A stretch of DNA of 64,000 bases from JAITWN01 sp964581365 (GTDB taxonomy: Bacteria > Pseudomonadota > Gammaproteobacteria > SZUA-140), in contig CAZOOF010000005.1 in NCBI GenBank assembly GCA_964581365.1, positions 15,348 through 79,347 on the forward strand, in the 5' to 3' direction. Below, piece by piece: positions 58,752 through 64,000 of this stretch (positions within the stretch are counted from its first letter, which is position 1; each line of letters opens with the position of its first letter). The notes under the pieces are model-generated. The model saw only the letters and a list, made by a program, of their open reading frames with translations, was not told the DNA's origin and searched no databases. The translations under genes and the position numbers were made by a program.

Positions 58752-60356
58752 ATGACCTTCCGGCGCATCATGAGATCGATACGTCTCAAGCTGCTGACCG
58801 CCATCCTGGTGACTACCGCGGTTGCTCTGCTGCTCGCGGGCGCCGCTCTTCTGCATATCGATATGCGCGATTTCCAGGGAGTGGCGATGCGGGATATGCA
58901 GACGCAGCTCGCCCTCATCGGCCGCGCCTCGGCCCCGGCGCTGCAGTTCGGTGATCCGCAGGTGGCGGCGGAGAACCTCAGTCTGCTCGATATCCGTCCA
59001 GGGTTCGAGTCCGCCGCCGTCTACAACGCCCAGGGGCAGCTGTTCGCAACTTATGTGCGTCATGGAGAGGAGGAAGAGTTTCCGCGCTTCCCGGGCAACG
59101 AGGGAGTCTGGGTCAGCGCAGGGCGGATGTATGCTTTTCACCGCATCATCTTCGAGGATCAGATCGTGGGAACGATCTATGCACGCGCTTCCCATCCGGT
59201 CAGGGAACGGCTGCTTCAGGGCGCAGGAACCATCGGTCTGATCATCATCGCTGCGCTCGGGCTGGCGGCACTGATGAGCGGCTGGTTGCAGTGGTTCCTG
59301 ATCCGACCGATCCTCGGCATATCCGCCACTGCCCGCAAGATCGTCAGCAGCAGGGACTATTCCCTGCGGGCCGAGAAGCTCAGTGACGATGAAGTCGGAA
59401 CCCTCGCCGATTCATTCAATGCGATGCTGGCCGAGATCGAGGCGCGCGCGGACGAGCTCGAGCGCTTCAATCGCGATCTGCAGAACGAAGTCGCCGAGCG
59501 TCGCCGTGTTGAGGTCGAGGTCTGGCGGCTGAACCGCGAGCTGGACAGCCGGGTCAGAAAGCGGACACGGCAGCTCGAGCAGGCCAATTCCGAGCTGGAG
59601 GCGTTTGTATACTCCGTATCGCACGATCTGCGGGCGCCGCTGCGGTCGATCGACGGCTACGGGGACGCGCTCGCCGAAGAGCTGGGCGACGCGCTGTCGG
59701 AAGATGCAAAGCGCTATCTCGACAAGATCCGCTCCTCGACCCAGCGCATGGAGCAGCTGATCGAGGAGCTGCTTCATCTGTCCCGGCTGTCGCGCGCGGA
59801 GATGCACTATCAGACGGTTGATCTCACGGCGATGGCAAATGAGATCATCGAGGAACACCGGCAGCGTGAGCCGGAGCGCAAGGTGCATGCGGTGGTATGG
59901 GATGGCATCACTGCCAAGGGCGATCCGCAGCTGATCCGGGTGGCGATGGTGAATCTGCTCAGCAACGCGTGGAAGTTCACCGGCCGTACGGAAAACCCGA
60001 CCATTGAGGTCGGTATGCTGGAAGAGGATGGACGATCAGTATATTTCGTCAGAGATAACGGCGCCGGATTCGATATGGCATACTCGGACAAGCTGTTCGG
60101 TGTGTTCCAGCGCCTGCATGGCCAGAATGAATTCCCCGGAACCGGAATAGGTCTGGCCACGGTGCATCGCGTCATCCGGCGCCATGGCGGCAGGATCTGG
60201 GTTCACGCGGCTCTGGGACGGGGCGCGGTCTTTTATTTTACTCTGCGTCCGGATGCCGCTTCCGCCAGCGACGACGACACGGAAGAAGAAGGCGAAGACG
60301 GAGCCCCGGGTGATGGCGATGGGACGCAACCCGGCGGAAGACTGCCACCGGTCTGA
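58752..60356 (+). CDS. CHASE-type sensor histidine kinase with HAMP
   Basis: A 534-residue membrane kinase: helix 1 (about 12-32), a periplasmic CHASE8-like sensor with LIGRASAPALQFGDPQVAAENL, helix 2 (about 160-180), HAMP, coiled coil and phytochrome-type HisKA FVYSVSHDLRAPLRSIDGYG, then HATPase with NLLSNAWKFT and GTGIGLATV. The acidic C-terminal tail is unusual. It should signal with YfiR upstream and the response regulator 14 bases downstream. Confidence 0.9.
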   Translation: MTFRRIMRSIRLKLLTAILVTTAVALLLAGAALLHIDMRDFQGVAMRDMQTQLALIGRASAPALQFGDPQVAAENLSLLDIRPGFESAAVYNAQGQLFATYVRHGEEEEFPRFPGNEGVWVSAGRMYAFHRIIFEDQIVGTIYARASHPVRERLLQGAGTIGLIIIAALGLAALMSGWLQWFLIRPILGISATARKIVSSRDYSLRAEKLSDDEVGTLADSFNAMLAEIEARADELERFNRDLQNEVAERRRVEVEVWRLNRELDSRVRKRTRQLEQANSELEAFVYSVSHDLRAPLRSIDGYGDALAEELGDALSEDAKRYLDKIRSSTQRMEQLIEELLHLSRLSRAEMHYQTVDLTAMANEIIEEHRQREPERKVHAVVWDGITAKGDPQLIRVAMVNLLSNAWKFTGRTENPTIEVGMLEEDGRSVYFVRDNGAGFDMAYSDKLFGVFQRLHGQNEFPGTGIGLATVHRVIRRHGGRIWVHAALGRGAVFYFTLRPDAASASDDDTEEEGEDGAPGDGDGTQPGGRLPPV

Positions 60357-60370
60357 CGGAGGCGTGCATC

Positions 60371-60823
60371 ATGCCGGAAAGACTCATTCTGCTGGTCGAG
60401 GACAATGAGGAGGATGAGGAGCTTGCGCTGAGAGCATTGCGCCGCTCCCAGGTTGCCGATCGGATCGAAGTTGCTCGCGACGGCGAGGAGGCGCTCGCTT
60501 ATCTGTTCTGCGAAGGCCCCTGGCGGGACCGCGATGCCAGCCGGCAGCCCGACCTGATCCTGCTCGATCTCAAGCTCCCGAAGCTCGACGGCATCGATGT
60601 GCTCAGGCGCCTGCGCGCGGACGAGCGGACGCGGCGAATTCCGGTGGTGGTCTTCAGTTCATCCAGCGAGGATGAAGATATCCTTCGCAGCTATTGCTCG
60701 GGCGCCAACAGCTACGTCAGCAAGCCCGTTTCATTCTCCTGCTTCGCCAGGACCATCGGCCAACTTGGCGAATACTGGCTGACCCTCAATCAGTCTCCCT
60801 GCCGTCCGCCTCCGCCCGCCTGA
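60371..60823 (+). CDS. Single-domain response regulator (Rcp1-like)
   Basis: A 150-residue receiver with no output domain. EDNEEDEELALRALRRSQV gives the acidic pocket, LILLDLKLPKLDGIDVL the phospho-acceptor Asp, SSSSED and VSKPVSF the Thr/Ser and Lys positions. The long insertion after helix 3 and DLKLPK motif match Rcp1-like regulators of phytochrome-type kinases. GGAGG precedes the ATG. It probably relays the signal to another protein. Confidence 0.92.
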   Translation: MPERLILLVEDNEEDEELALRALRRSQVADRIEVARDGEEALAYLFCEGPWRDRDASRQPDLILLDLKLPKLDGIDVLRRLRADERTRRIPVVVFSSSSEDEDILRSYCSGANSYVSKPVSFSCFARTIGQLGEYWLTLNQSPCRPPPPA

Positions 60824-60996
60824 GCGTCCGCCGCGGGCGCAGTGGCGCAGCGGCAGGTGATCTCACCCTCCCATGGTGACTCCACCCTCGTCGAACTCGC
60901 GGGAGCACTCGATTTTGCCAGCTTCCGCGCTGGCGGGATTCATGCAAGGGCGTGTAGAGCGTCATCCGACGCATCCAGCCCGAGGAGACGAGATCC

Positions 60997-62178
60997 ATGG
61001 CACTCGATCTGCTGCATGAGAAGGGAACGCCCCTGGAGAAACAGGTATTCACCTGGCGCGACCTTGCGCCTCATCCCTACAGCAAGCTCGATGACGACGC
61101 CTTCACCCGCGTGCGCGTCATCCTGATGAATGGCATCGAGGCGGGCACCATACGGTTCAGTCATGGCGCGGCGAGCATGGTCAATGGCGAACTGCGGCAG
61201 CAGCTCGCCCTGACGCGTCGTATCGATCACATGCAGCAGGTGATGGTCAACTGGCTGAATCCTGCCGACCAGACACCGCTCGAAACGACCATAGGATACG
61301 AACAGGTCGCCATCGAAGTCACCGCCAGCGTCGCTCAGCACGAGCCGGATCCCTATCTGGCGCAGGTCTACCGCTTTGGAATGCTCGAAGATTTCGATCA
61401 CCTGTACCGCTTCTCGGCTCTGCTCGATCGGCTCGAGGGAAAGGATCCCAACAACCTCTTGCAGAGCTACACGGATATCGCTCCCGGGCGGCCGACCGTG
61501 GTCGAGCACCGTCACCCGCTCGATGATCTGCGGCGTCCGTACGATCGCGAAACGGCCAGTCCGATCAGCAAGCTCAACGCCCTGACCATTCTTTCGGCCG
61601 AGCATCAGACCCGCGACTACTACATGAACATTGCGCCAGTGTACGCGGATCCGGTGGCGAGACAGCTCTATGCCGAAATCTCGGCGATCGAAGAGCAGCA
61701 TGTCACGCAGTACGGTTCGCTGATCGACCCCGAGGAATCCATCCTGGAGAAGTGGCTGCTGTACGAAGCGAACGAAGTCTACAACTACTGGAGCTGCATG
61801 CAGCAGGAGAGCAATCCGCGCATCAAGGCGATATGGGAGCGGTTCGTCGATTACGAGCTCGGGCAGATGCACCACGTCGCCAGCCTGCTGGAGAAGCATC
61901 AGGGCCGTGAGGCGGCGGAGCTGCTGCCGGAAACCCTGCCGGAACCGATCGGCTTTCATGCCCATCGGGACTTCGTGCGTCAGGTGCTCGCCGATGAAGT
62001 CGATCTGCGCGCCAACGGCGTGGACATCGTGCCGCTCGACCAGGAGCATGGTCGCTCGCTGGCAGTGCGTGATCAGCTCAATTCCGAGGGATCTCCCTCC
62101 GAGGCCGCTGCCTCGGGTTATTGCTGGGAGCCGGGAACCGAACTCGCCAATGTCGTCCGAATGAGGAAGAGCTCATGA
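60997..62178 (+). CDS. Ferritin-like domain protein, large partner
   Basis: A 393-residue soluble helical protein. EQHVTQYGSLIDPEE and ELGQMHHVASLLEKH carry ExxH pairs typical of diiron or ferritin-like four-helix bundles, and an upstream segment (NALTILSAEHQTRDYYMNIAP) supplies further candidate ligands. The N-terminal half is helical with no named domain. Its stop overlaps the next start (ATGA), so the two are made together. GGAG precedes the ATG. Function unknown. Confidence 0.7.
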   Translation: MALDLLHEKGTPLEKQVFTWRDLAPHPYSKLDDDAFTRVRVILMNGIEAGTIRFSHGAASMVNGELRQQLALTRRIDHMQQVMVNWLNPADQTPLETTIGYEQVAIEVTASVAQHEPDPYLAQVYRFGMLEDFDHLYRFSALLDRLEGKDPNNLLQSYTDIAPGRPTVVEHRHPLDDLRRPYDRETASPISKLNALTILSAEHQTRDYYMNIAPVYADPVARQLYAEISAIEEQHVTQYGSLIDPEESILEKWLLYEANEVYNYWSCMQQESNPRIKAIWERFVDYELGQMHHVASLLEKHQGREAAELLPETLPEPIGFHAHRDFVRQVLADEVDLRANGVDIVPLDQEHGRSLAVRDQLNSEGSPSEAAASGYCWEPGTELANVVRMRKSS

Positions 62179-62906
62179 AATCGCCGATCGATGTGGGTGG
62201 TAACCGCACAGGAGTGGAAGCATCTCCGGACATGGTCAAGGAAATGATGGAAGGCGTACAGCTGTCTCCGGTGGAGACGGGCTTCGATCTCACCGCGATG
62301 GAAGCGATACGCAGTTACTACTCCCGGGATGCCGAACCGCTGGGAACGATGCCGGCGCCGCCATCGGTGAAGGGGAAGATGAAGTCCGGGATGCAGAAGC
62401 TGAAGGGCAAGTCGCCGACGGTGTTCCTCGATCTGATCGCCGACCGGCTCGCCTTCGAGCGCACCGGCACGCGTCTCTATGAAGCTCTGCTGGTCAAATA
62501 CGATGCTTCGGACGCTCAGCCCGGTGGTCCGACCCGGGACGAGATCCTGCACATCCATGATGAAGAGCTGGAGCACTTCGGCCTGCTGATGGAGTGCATG
62601 AAAACCCTCGGCGCCGACCCTACCGCAATCTCGCCCACTGCCGATGCCGATGCAGTCGCCAGCACCGGCGTGATGCAGCTGCTCAGCGATCCGCGCAGCA
62701 CGCTCACCGAATGTCTGCACGCCATCCATATGGTCGAACTCGTCGACAATGACGCCTGGGAGATGCTCGCCTCGCTGGCCGACCGGCTCGGTCACGACAG
62801 CATGGCCGAGCAGTTCCGCCATGCGCTGTCACAGGAGAACGACCATCTGAGGATGGTCAGGTCCTGGTTGCAGAACACTATAGAAGGGCAGGTGGGTATC
62901 AGTTGA
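62175..62906 (+). CDS. Ferritin-like domain protein, small partner
   Basis: A 243-residue helical protein. Candidate diiron ligands: LAFERTGTRLYEALLVKY, HIHDEELEHFGLLME, IHMVELVDNDAWEML, SQENDHLRMV, each with a Glu or ExxH in a helix. Family relatives include stress ferritin-like proteins related to DUF892. It starts four bases into the upstream gene's end (ATGA). Together they may form a heteromeric iron or peroxide-handling unit. Confidence 0.75.
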   Translation: MKSPIDVGGNRTGVEASPDMVKEMMEGVQLSPVETGFDLTAMEAIRSYYSRDAEPLGTMPAPPSVKGKMKSGMQKLKGKSPTVFLDLIADRLAFERTGTRLYEALLVKYDASDAQPGGPTRDEILHIHDEELEHFGLLMECMKTLGADPTAISPTADADAVASTGVMQLLSDPRSTLTECLHAIHMVELVDNDAWEMLASLADRLGHDSMAEQFRHALSQENDHLRMVRSWLQNTIEGQVGIS

Positions 62907-62921
62907 TGTGATTTGTCTGAG

Positions 62922-62957
62922 AAGAGGGCCAGGCTCTTCGGGGTCTGGTCCTCTTTT
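62922..62957 (+). terminator. Intrinsic terminator of the ferritin-like operon
   Basis: AAGAGGGCCAG and CTGGTCCTCTT form an 11-pair stem with one G-U and a 12-base loop, running into TTTT. Confidence 0.85.
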
Positions 62958-62992
62958 ATTGCGCGTGAAGGTGACGCTGCGTCTGGTTGGCG

Positions 62993-63802
62993 TTACGGGC
63001 GGTCGGGAGCAGCCGTCGATCCGGCCAGAATGCCGCCGTCGATATGGAATTCGGCGCCGGTGATATACGAAGACTCGTCGCTGGCGAGAAAAACAACGGT
63101 GTCTGCAACTTCGCGAGCGGTCCCGAAGCGGCGCATGGGGGTATCGGATACTATGCTGCGCATGACTGCCTCGCGCTCGGGACCGGTGCCGAGGATCGGA
63201 TCCCACATCGGTGTCAGGATCGCTGCTGGATGCACGCTGTTGCAGCGCACCGGCAAGCCCTGTTCTGCGCCGTAGAGCGCAACCGACTTGGTGTGATTGC
63301 GCACTGCGGCTTTACTTGAAGCGTACGCCGCCGCGCCACCAATGCCGACGATGCCCGAGCGAGATGAGATGTTGATGATCGAACCGGATGCTCCATCCGG
63401 CAGTTGGCGCATCGCGCGCAGGGCCTGCCTGCAGCCAAGAAAAACGCCGTCCAGGTTAGTGGCATGTACCCGGCGCCACTCATCGAGAGTGGTCTCCTCG
63501 GGATTATGGCAGGCTCCCTGCTCGAGTCCGGTGATTCCTGCGTTGTTCACCAAGATGTGCAGTGCGTTCCGTTCCGCCAAAATGCGATCGACAACCGCCT
63601 GCCACTCGCTTTCTTCACGCACGTCGAGGGGAAGCCACGGCATGTCCAGTTGGCGGGCGGCATGCGCGACCGCCTCATGATCGATGTCGCTCAGATAGAC
63701 TACGGCTCCTTCGGAAACCATGGCTTCGGCTACGGCCTTGCCGATGCCTCGGGCTGCCCCAGTGACGAGAGCAATCTTGTGTTGCAGACGGTTCATGGTC
63801 AA
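62993..63802 (-). CDS. SDR-family dehydrogenase/reductase
   Basis: A 269-residue classical short-chain dehydrogenase. Cofactor motif TGAARGIGKAVAEAM (TGxxxGIG), NNAGITG, catalytic Ser in INISSRSG and YAASK-type YASSKAAVRNHTKS. Asp after the second strand (YLSDIDHEAV) favours NAD over NADP. Substrate unknown. The stop is close to the ferritin operon terminator. Start ATG 63802 or 63796. Confidence 0.9.
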   Translation of the reverse strand: MTMNRLQHKIALVTGAARGIGKAVAEAMVSEGAVVYLSDIDHEAVAHAARQLDMPWLPLDVREESEWQAVVDRILAERNALHILVNNAGITGLEQGACHNPEETTLDEWRRVHATNLDGVFLGCRQALRAMRQLPDGASGSIINISSRSGIVGIGGAAAYASSKAAVRNHTKSVALYGAEQGLPVRCNSVHPAAILTPMWDPILGTGPEREAVMRSIVSDTPMRRFGTAREVADTVVFLASDESSYITGAEFHIDGGILAGSTAAPDRP

Positions 63803-63947
63803 GTCTCCGCCGCTTGTGGTCGGTCGGGTTCGCCAGCGTGATCCGGCACTCCGATGGACTTTCGCTGGAGATGAGCAGCTGCTTCTGGCTCTCCCCGGTT
63901 TCGACGCGCGAAGCGGGAGAGAGGAGATTCCGGTTTACTGAGGGAAA

Positions 63948-64000
63948 TGGTGGAGCGGAGGAGGATCGAACTCCCGACCTTCGCATTGCGAACGCGACGC
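63948..64000 (-). tRNA. tRNA-Ala, anticodon CGC, 5' part beyond the window
   Basis: On the minus strand the 3' half is visible: anticodon stem TCGCG/TGCGA with loop TTCGCAA (anticodon CGC), variable AGGTC, T-arm with TTCGATC and the 3' acceptor strand CCGCTCC, A, CCA. The acceptor 5' strand lies outside. Confidence 0.85.

Noticed and set aside
60940..62049. 369-residue frame opposite the larger ferritin-like gene
   Set aside because: The plus-strand gene has a Shine-Dalgarno, coupling to its partner and helix patterns; this frame has none.
1..64000. CRISPR arrays, insertion sequences, prophage genes
   Set aside because: No regularly spaced repeats, transposase or integrase frames or phage structural genes were seen.

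Overview
The window is a gene-dense, GC-rich bacterial chromosome segment, almost certainly from a free-living gammaproteobacterium outside the enterics. Supporting markers are a GlrK-QseG-GlrR two-component cassette, a soluble transhydrogenase SthA, Lon with a small heat-shock partner, CspA-type proteins, a Fiu/PiuC-like iron locus with a Fur-like box, and sigma70 promoters. I see no transposon, phage or CRISPR array. Two tRNAs are present: Leu(TAG), and a partial Ala(CGC) cut by the right edge.

Layout. 1-8.6 kb: end of an outer-membrane barrel protein (possibly BcsS-like) facing a cellulose-synthase-like glycosyltransferase, a redoxin, a hybrid histidine kinase, an OmpA protein with type 3 calcium repeats, and a bactofilin/methyltransferase pair. 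8.6-18.5 kb: TrpD2-like protein, DUF815 ATPase, Fe-siderophore receptor divergent from a PKHD hydroxylase and alpha-hydroxy-acid oxidase, SMR exporter, DUF748 protein, Hsp20. 18.5-26.7 kb: exported methyltransferase, RND efflux operon ending in its TetR regulator with a palindromic operator in the promoter, cytochrome c'/b561 pair. 26.7-32.5 kb: GlrKR cassette, a small lipoprotein, two EF-hand proteins, an RRM protein, and a cold-shock protein with a long structured leader. 32.5-43.4 kb: R3H/AAA ATPase, small operons, kinase, LOG protein, tRNA-Leu, lon-hsp20, Nudix, L,D-transpeptidase.

43.4-51.1 kb holds the most interesting loci. A cfa-type methyltransferase is coupled to a geranylgeranyl-reductase-like flavoprotein. 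Next to it is a five-gene minus-strand operon: C39-like peptidase, RLAN/RimK ATP-grasp ligase, GCS2 carboxylate-amine ligase, N-formylglutamate amidohydrolase-like hydrolase and a two-helix membrane protein. Its composition predicts synthesis and trimming of a small peptide or amino-acid conjugate that I cannot identify. A palindrome overlaps its promoter.

51.3-64 kb: second cold-shock gene, M42-like peptidase, SthA, a cytosolic beta-propeller, a TonB receptor divergent from a YfiR / CHASE-like kinase / response-regulator operon, two coupled ferritin-like proteins, an SDR dehydrogenase and tRNA-Ala. Convergent gene pairs are commonly separated by strong GC-rich hairpins. All calls come from reading translated sequence and motifs; no database search was run.
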